Shown here: in pieces, positions 44,728-53,696 of the stretch
Position numbering within the stretch: the stretch's first letter is position 1
How the letters are laid out: each line of letters opens with the position of its first letter
Source: Roseomonas marmotae
Lineage (GTDB): Bacteria > Pseudomonadota > Alphaproteobacteria > Acetobacterales > Acetobacteraceae
DNA: 64,000 nucleotides
Direction of reading: 5' to 3'
Assembly (NCBI RefSeq): GCF_017654485.1
Contig: NZ_CP061091.1
Span: 269,501-333,500, forward strand
Notes under the pieces: model-generated
Databases searched by the model: none
What the model was told of the DNA's origin: nothing
What the model saw: the letters and a program-made list of their open reading frames with translations, nothing else
Made by a program: the position numbers and the translations under genes

Positions 44728-45394
44728 GATGCAGGATCCGCCCGGCTTCCAGCACCAGGGAGGGCGCGGGGAAATTCGCCACCAGCTCCTCGCTGTGGGT
44801 GGCGACGACAACGGTGGTACCCAGGCGGTTCATCTCCGTCAGCAAGGCCAGCAGCCGCCGCGCCTGATACGAATCGAGGTTGCCCGTGGGTTCATCGGCC
44901 ACCAGCAGCTGCGGGCGCGTCACCACGGCGCGGGCGATGGCGACGCGCTGCTGCTCGCCACCCGAAAGCTGCTGCGGCAGGGAGGTTTCCTTTCCCGCCA
45001 GCCCGACCCAGCGCAGGATCTCCGTCACGTCCGGCCGCGCGCTCGACTCGGAGCGGCCGGCAAGACGCAGCGGCAGGGCGACATTGTCGAAGGCCGAAAG
45101 ATACGGCAGCAGCCGGAAATCCTGGAAGACCACGCCGATGCGCCGCCGCAGCGCCGGCAGCTGGGCCCGGCGGTCGGCCCGCACCGACATGCCCAGCACC
45201 TCCAGCGTGCCGCGCGTCGGCAGCTGCGCCAGATGCATCAGCCGCAGCAGCGAGGACTTGCCCGCGCCCGAGGCCCCCAGCAGCCAGGTGAAACTTCCCT
45301 CCGGCAGCGTGAAGGTCAGGTCGGATAAGGCTTCCGGCCCCTCGCCCCCGTTCGGGGCGGGGTAGCGCAGGCCGACGGCGGTAAAGCGGACCAT
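44720..45394 (-). CDS. ftsE: Cell-division ATP-binding protein FtsE
   Basis: A 224-residue ABC ATPase. Walker A is GASGAGKSSLLRL, the Q-loop is VFQDFRLLPYLSAFDNVALPL, the ABC signature is LSGGEQQRVAIARAVV, Walker B is LLVADEPTGNLD, and the H-loop is VVVATHSEELV. It pairs with FtsX to transmit ATP hydrolysis to envelope amidase activators. The start at 45394 gives MVRFTAVGLRYP, usual for FtsE. It is the first gene of the operon, with the divergent zinc-ribbon gene 113 bases away. Confidence 0.94.
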   Translation of the reverse strand: MVRFTAVGLRYPAPNGGEGPEALSDLTFTLPEGSFTWLLGASGAGKSSLLRLMHLAQLPTRGTLEVLGMSVRADRRAQLPALRRRIGVVFQDFRLLPYLSAFDNVALPLRLAGRSESSARPDVTEILRWVGLAGKETSLPQQLSGGEQQRVAIARAVVTRPQLLVADEPTGNLDSYQARRLLALLTEMNRLGTTVVVATHSEELVANFPAPSLVLEAGRILHHG

Positions 45395-45507
45395 GGGGCA
45401 GGGAAATGCCACGGCACGGCCTGACATGCCACCCGCGGGTGAAGGAAGGCACAGAGGGCGATGCATCGGGCTTGCGGCGCGCCACCGGCTTGGCCATAGC
45501 AATCATT

Positions 45508-45981
45508 ATGCGGATCGAATGCCCCGCCTGCGCCGCCGTCTACGAAGTGCCGGACCAGCTGCTGGCCCCGAAGGGCCTGGTGGCGCCGCGCCCGGTGCGC
45601 TGCCTGCGCTGCGGCAATGAATGGCAACCGGCCGCGGCGCCGGAGGGCTCCGCCCCGCCCGCCGCCCCGCCACCATCCGCCGCCCCGCTGCCGGCGCGTT
45701 CCGTGCCCCCCCCGCCGCGCCAGCCCCCCATCCCGCGGGAGGCCAGCCTGGCGCGCGAGGCTCTCCTGCCACGCGGGGCAGCATCGCCGCCCGCGCCCCT
45801 GCAGGCCGGCCACGCGCCGGCACGGGCGACTCAGGGCCGCGGCATCGTGGCGCCGCTGCTGGCCTGGCTGCTCTCCCTCGCCCTGCTCGCCGCCGCCGCC
45901 CTGCTGCTGTGGCGGTACCGGGACGCCGTGGTGGCGGCCTGGCCACCGGCCGCTCGGCTCTATGGCATGCTAAGCCTGTAG
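45508..45981 (+). CDS. Zinc-ribbon (MJ0042-type) single-span membrane protein
   Basis: A 157-residue protein. Residues 1-40 form a zinc ribbon with CPAC and CLRC pairs (MRIECPACAAVYEVPDQLL...RPVRCLRCGNEWQP), the MJ0042-type finger. A long Pro/Ala-rich linker follows, then one membrane helix (GIVAPLLAWLLSLALLAAAALLLWRY) and a short tail. It lies head to head with ftsE, a position I recall for this family in related genomes. The role is unknown; it may sense or regulate at the membrane. Confidence 0.8.
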   Translation: MRIECPACAAVYEVPDQLLAPKGLVAPRPVRCLRCGNEWQPAAAPEGSAPPAAPPPSAAPLPARSVPPPPRQPPIPREASLAREALLPRGAASPPAPLQAGHAPARATQGRGIVAPLLAWLLSLALLAAAALLLWRYRDAVVAAWPPAARLYGMLSL

Positions 45982-46027
45982 CGACGGCGCGAAGGACATA
46001 ATATTCCACGTCACCGCCGACACGCGC

Positions 46028-46066
46028 ATGATCCTCGCCTTTATGATGCGGCAGATGCAGGATCAT
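46028..46066. promoter_or_regulatory. Inverted repeat upstream of the TRAP binding-protein gene
   Basis: ATGATCCT (46028-46035) and AGGATCAT (46059-46066) are perfect complements separated by 23 bases, in the 159-base gap 45982-46140. It could be an operator or a leader stem. A clear promoter is not visible. Confidence 0.35.
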
Positions 46067-46140
46067 TCGCGCGATACCTTCCGCGCCCGATCCGGATGTC
46101 CTAAGACCGAAGGCACATACGCCTGCTTCGGGAGAACGCC

Positions 46141-47235
46141 ATGAACCGCCGCGCCTTGCTCGGCGCCGCCGCCACCGCTGCGCCGGCCGCCCTGACCCTC
46201 GCCACGCCGGCCCTGGCGCAATCGGCGCCGGAGGTGCGCTGGCGCCTGACCAGCGCCTTCCCGCGCAACCTGGACATTCTCTGGGGCGCGCCGGAATTCA
46301 TCGCCCGCCGCGTGGCCGCGCTGACCGACAACAAGTTCCAGATCCGCAATTTCCCGGCGGGCGAGATCGTCGGCACCGCCCAGGCGCTGGACGCGGTGCA
46401 GGCCGGCACGATCGAGGCCGCGCACACCGCGCCCTATTACTACACCGGCAAGGACGCCACCTTCGCCTTCCACACGGCGGTGCCCTTCGGCCTGAACACC
46501 CGCATGTCGAATGCCTGGTACCGCCATGGCGGCGGGCGCGAGCTCGCGCAGGAACTCTTCCGCGGCTACAACATCGTCAGCTTCCCGGCCGGCGACACGG
46601 GTGCGCAGATGGGCGGCTGGTTCCGCAAGGAAATCAAGTCCATCGCTGACATCCAGGGCCTGAAGTTCCGCATCGCCGGCATCGCGGGCGAGGTCTTCGC
46701 CAAGATGGGCGCGGTGCCGACCCAGGTGGCCCCGGCCGATATCTATCCGGCGCTGGAGCGTGGCTCGATCGACGCCGTCGAATTCGTCGGCCCCTATGAC
46801 GACGAGAAGCTCGGCCTCAATCGCGTCGCCCCCTACTACTACTTCCCCGGCTTCTGGGAAGCCGGCGCGAGGCTGCATTTCATGGCCAACCAGGCCGCCT
46901 TCGACGCCCTGCCCGCCGCCTACAAGATGGCGCTGGAGACCGCCTGCGCCGATGCTGATGCCGACATGACCGCGCGCTACGACGCCGGCAACCCGATGGC
47001 CCTGCGCCGGCTGATCGCCGGCGGCGCCCAGCTGCGCGCCTGGCCGCGCGAGGTGATGGCCGCCGCCTGGAAGGCGACCCACGTGCTCTACGAGGAGACC
47101 AGCGACAGGAACCCCATGTTCAAGAAGACCTGGGAGTCCTACCGCAAGTTCCGCGACGACGAATACGCCTGGTTCCGCGTCGCCGAGAACTCCTACGACA
47201 ACTTCGCCTTCACGGCCGCCCAGACCGTCAAGTGA
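46141..47235 (+). CDS. TRAP transporter solute-binding protein (DctP family)
   Basis: A 364-residue periplasmic binding protein. The signal MNRRALLGAAATAAPAALTLATPALAQ has two arginines and may be Tat type. The mature part follows the DctP fold: RWRLTSAFPRNLDILWGAPEFIARRVAALT, FPAGEIVGTAQALDAVQAGTIEAAHTAPYYY, IQGLKFRIAGIAGEVFAKMGAVPTQVAPADIYPALERGSIDAVEF. The last is the signature region with the Arg that binds a carboxylate. This sequence style recalls 2-oxoacid-binding TakP-type proteins. The membrane partners DctQ/DctM are not adjacent, so it is an orphan. A perfect terminator follows. Confidence 0.85.
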   Translation: MNRRALLGAAATAAPAALTLATPALAQSAPEVRWRLTSAFPRNLDILWGAPEFIARRVAALTDNKFQIRNFPAGEIVGTAQALDAVQAGTIEAAHTAPYYYTGKDATFAFHTAVPFGLNTRMSNAWYRHGGGRELAQELFRGYNIVSFPAGDTGAQMGGWFRKEIKSIADIQGLKFRIAGIAGEVFAKMGAVPTQVAPADIYPALERGSIDAVEFVGPYDDEKLGLNRVAPYYYFPGFWEAGARLHFMANQAAFDALPAAYKMALETACADADADMTARYDAGNPMALRRLIAGGAQLRAWPREVMAAAWKATHVLYEETSDRNPMFKKTWESYRKFRDDEYAWFRVAENSYDNFAFTAAQTVK

Positions 47236-47280
47236 CGCCACCGGAGGCCGGCGCCGCTATCGCCGGTTTCAGATGACATC

Positions 47281-47314
47281 CAGGCCAGCCGGCGCTAACC
47301 GGCTGGCCTGTTTT
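47281..47314 (+). terminator. Intrinsic terminator after the TRAP binding-protein gene
   Basis: A perfect 12-base stem, CAGGCCAGCCGG-CGCTAA-CCGGCTGGCCTG, followed by TTTT. It separates the solute-binding gene from uppP. Confidence 0.9.
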
Positions 47315-47351
47315 CGTTCCAGCCCCTTCCCGTTCCCGACAGGATTTCCGC

Positions 47352-48170
47352 ATGGATGCCTTGCTGTTGCTCTCCGCTCTCCTGATGGGTGTGGTGGAGG
47401 GGCTGACCGAGTTCCTGCCCATTTCCTCGACCGGACACCTGATCCTGCTGGCCGAGCTGCTGGACTTCGAGGGCCCGCCCGGCAAGACCTTCGAGATCAC
47501 CATCCAGCTCGGCGCCGTCCTCGCCGTCATCTGGGTCTTCCGGGACACGCTGCTCCGCATGGCCATGGGCATGTGGCGGCGCGGATCGGCCGAATACTAC
47601 ACGGCGGTCAACCTGCTGCTGGCCTTCCTGCCGGCCATGATGTTCGGCGCCACGCTGCATGGCTACATCACCAACCTGCTCTTCACGCCGCTGGTGGTGG
47701 CCATCGCCCTGATCCTGGGCGGCATCGTCATCATCGCCATCGAGCGCATGCGCCCCGCGCCCTCCATCCATTCCATCCCCGAGATCGGGCCGCTGGCGGC
47801 CCTGCTGATCGGCCTGGGCCAGGCGCTGGCGATGATCCCCGGCACCAGCCGCTCCGGCGCCACCATCATCTCCGCCCTGCTGGTGGGGGTGGACCGCAAG
47901 GTGGCGGCCGAGTTCAGCTTCCTGCTGGCCATCCCCACCATGGTCGCGGCCACCGCCTTCAGCCTGTTCAAGGCGCGGAACGAGCTGGACTTCTCCGCCG
48001 CCGGCGTCATCGCTCTGGGCTTCGTGGCGGCCTTCGTCGTCGCCCTGGTGGTGGTGCGCTGGCTGCTGGCCGTCATCAGCCGCATCGGCTTCACACCCTT
48101 CGGCTGGTACCGCATCGCGCTCGGCGCGGTCATCCTGGTCTGGCTGGCCCTGCGGCCGGCGGGCGCGTGA
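47352..48170 (+). CDS. uppP: Undecaprenyl-diphosphatase
   Basis: A 272-residue integral membrane phosphatase recycling the lipid carrier of peptidoglycan and polysaccharide synthesis (BacA family; bacitracin resistance). The active-site blocks are GVVEGLTEFLPISSTGHLIL near the N-terminus and PGTSRSGATIISALL in the second half. Seven to eight hydrophobic helices can be counted. Length is normal. It is followed by a GC-rich palindrome. Confidence 0.95.
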   Translation: MDALLLLSALLMGVVEGLTEFLPISSTGHLILLAELLDFEGPPGKTFEITIQLGAVLAVIWVFRDTLLRMAMGMWRRGSAEYYTAVNLLLAFLPAMMFGATLHGYITNLLFTPLVVAIALILGGIVIIAIERMRPAPSIHSIPEIGPLAALLIGLGQALAMIPGTSRSGATIISALLVGVDRKVAAEFSFLLAIPTMVAATAFSLFKARNELDFSAAGVIALGFVAAFVVALVVVRWLLAVISRIGFTPFGWYRIALGAVILVWLALRPAGA

Positions 48171-48174
48171 CGCG

Positions 48175-48236
48175 GCCGGAGGGGCCCGGCCCCTCCGGAC
48201 CACCAGCGGGAGGTGGCCAAGGGGCCTAGCCCCTGC
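48175..48236. repeat. Composite GC palindrome (family B) after uppP
   Basis: The perfect repeat 48176-48198 (CCGGAGGGGCC-C-GGCCCCTCCGG) is followed by CCACC-AGCGGGA-GGTGG and GGGGC-CTA-GCCCC. It has the same layout of several short palindromes in a row as 6114-6178, and probably terminates uppP. Confidence 0.65.
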
Positions 48237-48247
48237 GCGCAGGCCGA

Positions 48248-48276
48248 TTGACAGTCAATTTTCCGCCAGTTTCTAT
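48248..48276 (+). promoter_or_regulatory. Sigma-70-like promoter of the peptide-binding protein gene
   Basis: TTGACA (48248-48253) and TTCTAT (48271-48276) are spaced by 17 bases, 66 bases before the start codon. TTGAC-A-GTCAA forms a small inverted repeat over the -35 region. Confidence 0.5.
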
Positions 48277-48341
48277 CGCCATAACGCGCGGCAGGACCGG
48301 GCGTGCCGCCTTCCCGCCCCGGACTGCCCAGGAGCCTCGCG

Positions 48342-49955
48342 ATGTCAGGTCCTCATCCCACCCGCCGCTGGCTGGCGCGCGCCGTGCTGGGTGGCGCCGC
48401 GTTGCAGGCCACCGGCTGGCTGGAGGCCGTGCTGGGCCAGGGCGCGCGGGCGGAAGGTCCGGGCACGCTGCGCATCGGGCTGGCGGCGCTCAACACCACG
48501 CTGGATCCGCATTTCCAGAGCAGCGCCCCCAACAATGCCGTGGCCAGCCATATCTTCGACGCGCTGGTCACCAATGACGCGAGATCGGCCTCCCGGCCCG
48601 GGCTCGCGGAATCCTGGCGGCTACTGGACGACACGCGCTGGGAATTCCATCTGCGCCGCACCGCCTTCACGGACGGGCGGGAATTCTCGGCGGAGGATGC
48701 CATCGTCTCGCTGCAGCGGGCCAATGACCTGCCCAGCACCGCCCCCCTCCGCATCTATACCCGCGGCATCAGGAACATGGTGGCCACAGGGCCGCGCAGG
48801 CTGCTGATCGAGACCAGGGAACCCGACCCGCTGCTGCTGAACGCGCTCAGCCGCATCCGCATCATCAGCGCCGGCCACCGGGACGCGCCGACCACCGAGT
48901 TCAACAACGGCAATGCCGCCATCGGCACCGGCGCGCTGGTGCTGGAGGAATACGAGCCGGGCAGCCACCTGCGCCTGTCGCGCAACGACGGCTGGTGGGG
49001 CGGCAGGCTGCCCTGGGAGGCGGTGGAGCTGCGCCTGATCGCCGATGCCGACGCGCGGCTGGCGGCGCTGCTCTCGGGCGAACTGGACATCATCGAGGCC
49101 GTGCCGCCCGGCGGCGCGGCGCGGGTGAAGGCCGGGAGCGGCTTCCACCTGGTCCGCGGCATCTCCAGCCGCTTCGTCTATCTCGCCATGGACCAGAAGC
49201 GGGATGTCTCCCCCTTCATCACGGACCACGACGGCCAGCCGCTGGCGCGGAACCCGCTGAAGGACCGGCGCGTGCGGCAGGCGCTCTCCATGGCCATCGA
49301 CCGGAAGGCCCTGGTGGAGCAGGTGATGGAAGGCGATGCCGTCATCGCCAGCCAGTTCCTGCCCCCCGGCGGCGCCGGCATCGCGGAGGGGTTGTCTCCC
49401 GTGCCCTTCGATCCCGCCAGGGCGCAGGCGCTGCTGGCCGAGGCCGGCTACCCCGAAGGCTTCCGCCTTACCCTGCACGGCCCCGGCGACCGCTACGTGA
49501 ACGCCACCGGGCTCATGCAGGCGGTGGCGCGGATGCTGACGCGCGTCGGCATCCAGGCACAGGCCGAGACGATGCCCTGGGCCACCTATTCCCAGCGCAA
49601 TGCCGGCGCCGGGTTCAGCATGTCGCTGGCCGCCTGGAGCGTGAACACGGGCGAGACCTCCAGCCCGCTGAGGGCGCTGCTCGCCACCCATGACCGCAAG
49701 GCCGGCATGGGTGCCAGCAATGCCGGCCGCTACTCGAACCCCGAGCTGGACGCGCTGCTGCGGCAGGCGCTGCGGAACATGGAGGATGGCGCGCGCAACA
49801 CGCTGCTGGCCCGGGCCTGCGAGATCGCCTTCACCGACCACGCGCTGCTGCCGCTGCATCATGAGGTCTCGGCCTGGGCGGCACGGCGGGGCGCCGCCTA
49901 TGAGGCGCGGGCGGACCAGCACACCCTGGCCATGGGCGCCAGCCGCACCGGCTGA
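48342..49955 (+). CDS. ABC transporter solute-binding protein, family 5 (peptide/nickel type)
   Basis: A 537-residue periplasmic binding protein. The N-terminus has two arginines (TRRWLARAVLGGAALQATGW) before a hydrophobic stretch, possibly a Tat signal. LRIGLAALNTTLDPHFQSSAPNNAVASHIFDALV, LAESWRLLDDTRWEFHLRRTAFTDGREFSAEDAI and DRRVRQALSMAIDRKALVEQVMEG are family 5 (DppA/OppA/NikA) blocks. The AGGAG ribosome site supports the start at 48342. No permease or ATPase genes follow, so the partner transporter is elsewhere. A nickel role is tempting because of urease but unsupported; dipeptide-type binding is equally likely. Confidence 0.87.
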   Translation: MSGPHPTRRWLARAVLGGAALQATGWLEAVLGQGARAEGPGTLRIGLAALNTTLDPHFQSSAPNNAVASHIFDALVTNDARSASRPGLAESWRLLDDTRWEFHLRRTAFTDGREFSAEDAIVSLQRANDLPSTAPLRIYTRGIRNMVATGPRRLLIETREPDPLLLNALSRIRIISAGHRDAPTTEFNNGNAAIGTGALVLEEYEPGSHLRLSRNDGWWGGRLPWEAVELRLIADADARLAALLSGELDIIEAVPPGGAARVKAGSGFHLVRGISSRFVYLAMDQKRDVSPFITDHDGQPLARNPLKDRRVRQALSMAIDRKALVEQVMEGDAVIASQFLPPGGAGIAEGLSPVPFDPARAQALLAEAGYPEGFRLTLHGPGDRYVNATGLMQAVARMLTRVGIQAQAETMPWATYSQRNAGAGFSMSLAAWSVNTGETSSPLRALLATHDRKAGMGASNAGRYSNPELDALLRQALRNMEDGARNTLLARACEIAFTDHALLPLHHEVSAWAARRGAAYEARADQHTLAMGASRTG

Positions 49956-50024
49956 GGCGCGCGCCTAACCCAATCTTAAGCCCTGTGCCCGACCCTTCCG
50001 GCCATTGAGACCGGAGGCATCGGC

Positions 50025-52091
50025 ATGCGTATCCGCACTTTCTTCCTGGCCTGTTTCTGCGGCGTGGCGGTGCCGGGGGCCATCGCCTCCGCCTGGCTCT
50101 CCGGCACCTCCTGGAGCGCCTGGCAACGGGCGGAGGGAGCCATCCTGGCCACCCGCGCCACCGCCGCCGCCCAGCGGGCGCAGACGGCGATCGGCGTGGA
50201 GGTCGGCTCCTATGCCTCCCTGCTGCGGCTGGAGGCGCCGGACCTCATGCCCCTGCGGAGCCAGTCCCCCGAGACCGACCGTCTGCTGGCCGAGGCCGAG
50301 CGCCGCCTCTCCGCCATCGGCCTTCCCGCCGCGCGGGTGCGGGAGGTGAAGGATCGCGTCGCCACCCTGCGGGCGCAGGTGATGGACGCGCTGGCCCAGC
50401 CCCTGGCGCGGCGCGACGCCGGCCTGCCGAACATCACGCAGACGCTCCGCAACCAGGGGGCCGACAGCCTGGCCCGGCTGGGCGAGGACGCGGCGCGGCA
50501 GGTGGCGGACCTGGCCCCCGCCGCCAGCCAGGCGGTGGAGATCGCCACCGCCGTGATGGACCTGCGCGACCATGCCGGGCGCCGCAACACCGTCGTCTCC
50601 GCCTGGCTGGGCGGCATGCCCGTGACGCAGGAGCAGTTGGAACTGGCGCATCAGCAGACCGGACGGATCGAGCAGGCCTGGTCCACCGCCAGCCGGCTGG
50701 CGGCCGCCATGCCGGACCGCCCGGCGCTGCAGGCGGCGCTGCGCCACCAGCGCGAGACCTATCTGGCCCAGGCCGAGAAACGCTGGCGCGAGATGATGGC
50801 GCTGGCGCGGGGCGGGCTGAACGGTGGCAATGTCACCTGGCCCGTGGCGGTGGTGCCCTTCCGCGCCTGGTCCACCCCCGCCCAGGCGGAGATCCTGCTG
50901 CTGCGCGATGCCGCGCTGGACCAGGCGCAGGAGATGGTGGAGGTCGCCGGAAGCGAGGCAAAGGTCATGCTGGCCGAGGCGCTGCTCCTGGTGCTGCTGA
51001 TCTGCGGGCCGGCGGCGGCCTCGGCGATCCTGCTGCTGCGCCGCGTGGTGCAGCCGCTGCGGGCGCTGACCGGCAGCGTGACGCGCATCGCCGGCGGCGA
51101 GCTGGAACTCGCCGTGCCCGGCCGGGACCGGCGGGACGAGCTGGGCGAGATGGCGCAGGCGGTGGAGACGCTGCGCGCCGGCTCGCTGGAGCGGCGGGAG
51201 ATGGCGGCGGCGCAGCAGGAGAGCCAGCGCCTGCAGATCGAGCGCGCCCGGCGCGTCGATACCCTGCTGCGGGAATTCGAGGCGGAGACGGCCAGCGCGC
51301 TGCGCGCCGTGGCCTCGGCGGCGTCGGAGATGGACGCCACCGCCGGCGGCATGGCGGAGATCGCCACATCCGGCAATGCCCGCGCCGCCTCGGTGGCCGG
51401 GGCCTCGCAGCAGGCCAGCGGCAATGTGCAGACCGTGGCGGCGGCGGCCGAGGAGCTTTCGGCCAGCATCGCCGAGGTGGCGCGGCAGGTGCGCGACAGC
51501 GCCGCCCGGGCGCAGCAGGCCTCCGAGGCCGCGCAGAACACCGACCGCACCGTGCGCGGGCTGTCGGAGGCGGCAGGGCGGATCGGCGATGTGGTGCAGC
51601 TGATCACCGGTATCGCCAGCCAGACCAACCTGCTGGCCCTGAACGCCACCATCGAGGCCGCGCGAGCTGGCGAGAGCGGCAAGGGCTTCGCGGTCGTGGC
51701 GGGCGAGGTGAAGTCGCTCGCCAGCCAGACCGCCCGCGCCACCGAGGAGATCGGCCAGCAGATCGCCGCCATGCAGGCGGAGACGGAGCGGACGGTGCAG
51801 GCCATGGGCGACATCGCCCGCATGATCCGCGAGCTGAACGACGCCACGGGGCTGGTGGCCGAGGCCGCCGGGCAGCAGGCGGAGGCGACGCGGGAGATCG
51901 GTCATGCCGTGGCCCAGGCGGCGGCGGGGACGGAGGAAGCCTCCCGCCATGCCACCGGCGTCAGCGAGGATGCCGAGCGCACCGGCCGCGCCGCCGGCGA
52001 TGTGCGCGGCGCGGCCGGGGAGCTGGCGCGCCAGGCGGAGGGGCTACGCGGCAAGATGGATGGCTTCCTGGCCGCGTTGCGGGCGGCCTGA
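50025..52091 (+). CDS. Methyl-accepting chemotaxis protein
   Basis: A 688-residue chemoreceptor. The first membrane helix is at the N-terminus ([20 protein letters not shown]). A periplasmic helical domain of about 280 residues follows, then a second helix ([25 protein letters not shown]) and a HAMP domain ([24 protein letters not shown]). The cytoplasmic coiled coil has the conserved hairpin tip [40 protein letters not shown]. There is no C-terminal CheR/CheB pentapeptide. The ligand is unknown. No che genes are nearby, so it is an orphan receptor feeding a pathway elsewhere. Confidence 0.93.
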   Translation: MRIRTFFLACFCGVAVPGAIASAWLSGTSWSAWQRAEGAILATRATAAAQRAQTAIGVEVGSYASLLRLEAPDLMPLRSQSPETDRLLAEAERRLSAIGLPAARVREVKDRVATLRAQVMDALAQPLARRDAGLPNITQTLRNQGADSLARLGEDAARQVADLAPAASQAVEIATAVMDLRDHAGRRNTVVSAWLGGMPVTQEQLELAHQQTGRIEQAWSTASRLAAAMPDRPALQAALRHQRETYLAQAEKRWREMMALARGGLNGGNVTWPVAVVPFRAWSTPAQAEILLLRDAALDQAQEMVEVAGSEAKVMLAEALLLVLLICGPAAASAILLLRRVVQPLRALTGSVTRIAGGELELAVPGRDRRDELGEMAQAVETLRAGSLERREMAAAQQESQRLQIERARRVDTLLREFEAETASALRAVASAASEMDATAGGMAEIATSGNARAASVAGASQQASGNVQTVAAAAEELSASIAEVARQVRDSAARAQQASEAAQNTDRTVRGLSEAAGRIGDVVQLITGIASQTNLLALNATIEAARAGESGKGFAVVAGEVKSLASQTARATEEIGQQIAAMQAETERTVQAMGDIARMIRELNDATGLVAEAAGQQAEATREIGHAVAQAAAGTEEASRHATGVSEDAERTGRAAGDVRGAAGELARQAEGLRGKMDGFLAALRAA

Positions 52092-52106
52092 GGCCCGGCC
52101 GCACGC

Positions 52107-52601
52107 TCAGCTTTGCCGCAGCCCCGCCAGTTCCTGCAGGCAGGCGGCCTCGGTGCGCCGCTCCGCCCCCGCCGCCCGGGCCGTCGCGTAGGTGACGCGC
52201 AGGCCGGACCCGGCGGGGGCCGTGCCCGCCCGGCCGGAGTCGCGGTAGAACATCACGTCCAGGTGGCAGAAGGGGCTCTGGTAGAGCCAGATCTCGGCAT
52301 CCCCTTCCTGCCGCCGCAGCCGCGGGGCGCCCAGCAGGCGCAGCAGCGCGGCGGGGGGCTGGCCCAATAGCTGGGCCGCCTGGGTGGGAACCCCGCTCAG
52401 TGCGGGCATGGCGACCATGCTGGCCTCCATATCGCCTTCCCGCGCCACGAGAGGCGCGTTCAGCGGCCGCATGCCGGCGAGGTTGGCGCGGTAACTGGCC
52501 AGCACCTCATCCAGCACGGCCTGACGCTCCAGGGCAGGGTCCTGGGCGCAGGCCGCCAGCAGGCAGGCCAGCAGCAGGGGCAGCAGCGGGGTGCAGGGCA
52601 T
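52107..52601 (-). CDS. Small predicted lipoprotein
   Basis: About 164 residues from this start. The signal MPCTPLLPLLLACLLAACAQ has a lipobox (LAAC) with the cysteine for lipid attachment. The mature part has LLRLLGAPRLRRQEGDAEIWLYQSPFCHLDVMFYRD, reminiscent of small outer-membrane lipoproteins that start from an SmpA/BamE-like pattern, though I cannot confirm that. Two further cysteines could form a disulfide. An in-frame ATG at 52631 would lie right against the bactofilin terminator, so the start at 52601 is preferred. It converges on the chemoreceptor gene. Confidence 0.7.
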   Translation of the reverse strand: MPCTPLLPLLLACLLAACAQDPALERQAVLDEVLASYRANLAGMRPLNAPLVAREGDMEASMVAMPALSGVPTQAAQLLGQPPAALLRLLGAPRLRRQEGDAEIWLYQSPFCHLDVMFYRDSGRAGTAPAGSGLRVTYATARAAGAERRTEAACLQELAGLRQS

Positions 52602-52633
52602 GTCGGTCGGGATAACCCGCGCCGCAGACATGG

Positions 52634-52668
52634 AAAAGGGCGGGACGCCGGTGCGGCCCGCCCTTTTT
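52634..52668 (-). terminator. Intrinsic terminator of the bactofilin gene
   Basis: AAAAGGGCGGG (52634-52644) pairs with CCCGCCCTTTT (52657-52667), an 11-base stem with T-runs on both strands. It follows the bactofilin stop (52693) on the minus strand. Confidence 0.85.
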
Positions 52669-52692
52669 CTTCAGCACGGAGCTTGAAGAAGC

Positions 52693-53355
52693 TCAGTTCA
52701 TCTGGTCGGCGTCGCTGGAAGCCAGCGGCATGGGCTGGCGCGGCGCCGGGCCATTGTCGCCCAGCATCTCCATGCGGCCGGAGACCTGGCCGCCTTCCTC
52801 CACCTGCAGCCGGCGGCAGCGGGCGACGCCCAGAACCTTGCCGGTGCCGCGGATGATCAGGCTGCCGCGCACCGTCAGCGTACCGTCGAAGATGCCGGCG
52901 ATCTCGGCGTCATCCACCTCGACCTCGCCCTTGAAGACACCGGAATGGCTGATCACCAGCTCGGCCGCGTGCAGCATCTGGCTCTCGATCGTGCCTTCGA
53001 CCACCAGCCGCTCGGCATCCGTCACGGTGCCCTGCAGGCTGATGCCCTTGCCGACCACCATGGAGCGGCGGTCGGGCGCCGGAGCCGGGCGGGGGCTGCC
53101 CCCGGCCGGGGTATAGGGGCTCGCGCCGCCCATCGAGGGGGGGCGGGGCGGCACGCCAATACCGGCGGGCTGTCCGGGCTTCGACGGCAGGTTCATGGCG
53201 GAGGCCTCCTTGCTGGGCGCGGGGCGGAAGGGCGGAACGGCGAGATCAGGGTCGCGGGCCACCGGGACGGTGGTCGGCTCCCCCCCTTCCGGAAGGCCGG
53301 ACGGAGCTCCCTGTGTGGGCGTGGGTTCCTCGCGGCGGCGGCGAAAGACGGACAT
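52693..53355 (-). CDS. Bactofilin (polymer-forming cytoskeletal protein)
   Basis: A 220-residue protein of the bactofilin (DUF583) family, which polymerises without nucleotide and helps place cell-wall or division proteins. The first 105 residues are a disordered Pro/Gly-rich region. The right-handed beta-helix core runs from about VVGKGISLQGTVTDAERLVVEGTIE through SHSGVFKGEVEVDDAEIAGIFDGTLTVRGSLIIRGTGKVLGVARCRRLQVEEGGQVSGRM. The start at 53355 has a GGGGGAG ribosome site. The short C-terminal tail is typical. No peptidase partner is adjacent. Confidence 0.92.
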   Translation of the reverse strand: MSVFRRRREEPTPTQGAPSGLPEGGEPTTVPVARDPDLAVPPFRPAPSKEASAMNLPSKPGQPAGIGVPPRPPSMGGASPYTPAGGSPRPAPAPDRRSMVVGKGISLQGTVTDAERLVVEGTIESQMLHAAELVISHSGVFKGEVEVDDAEIAGIFDGTLTVRGSLIIRGTGKVLGVARCRRLQVEEGGQVSGRMEMLGDNGPAPRQPMPLASSDADQMN

Positions 53356-53696
53356 GGGCGCTCCCCCTCTGCTCGGCTGCATGCCGGCTCCCGTGCCGGC
53401 GGCACGGGCGAAATCAGCCTGGCCGCGCGGGCTGCGGGCGCGCGCGGTTTCACCCTGGGGCTATCACGCGGCATGGCGGGCGGACAACCGGGTCAGCCCC
53501 CCTGCTCCGTGAATTTTTTCAGGGACTTCCTTACGGGCGCGGATAGCGGCGGGTGCCAAGCAACCCCAGGTGAAAGCCTGAGCTTGACACTTACCCGAAA
53601 CGATCCCGCAGGCCCACCGGAAGCGGCGCTGCCCCCTGGCCGGGCCGCCGGGCGGCTGCTATCGGCGGAAGCTCATCCGCGGCAAGGTTCCCCCAC
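53356..53696. other. Gene-free gap between bactofilin and the PfkB kinase
   Basis: This 341-base divergent region has no open frame with plausible coding. TTGACA at 53584-53589 is a good -35 for the kinase gene, but I see no convincing -10 at 16-18 bases. GTGAATTTTTTCAGG near 53513 is the only AT-rich spot. No large palindrome is present. Confidence 0.4.
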
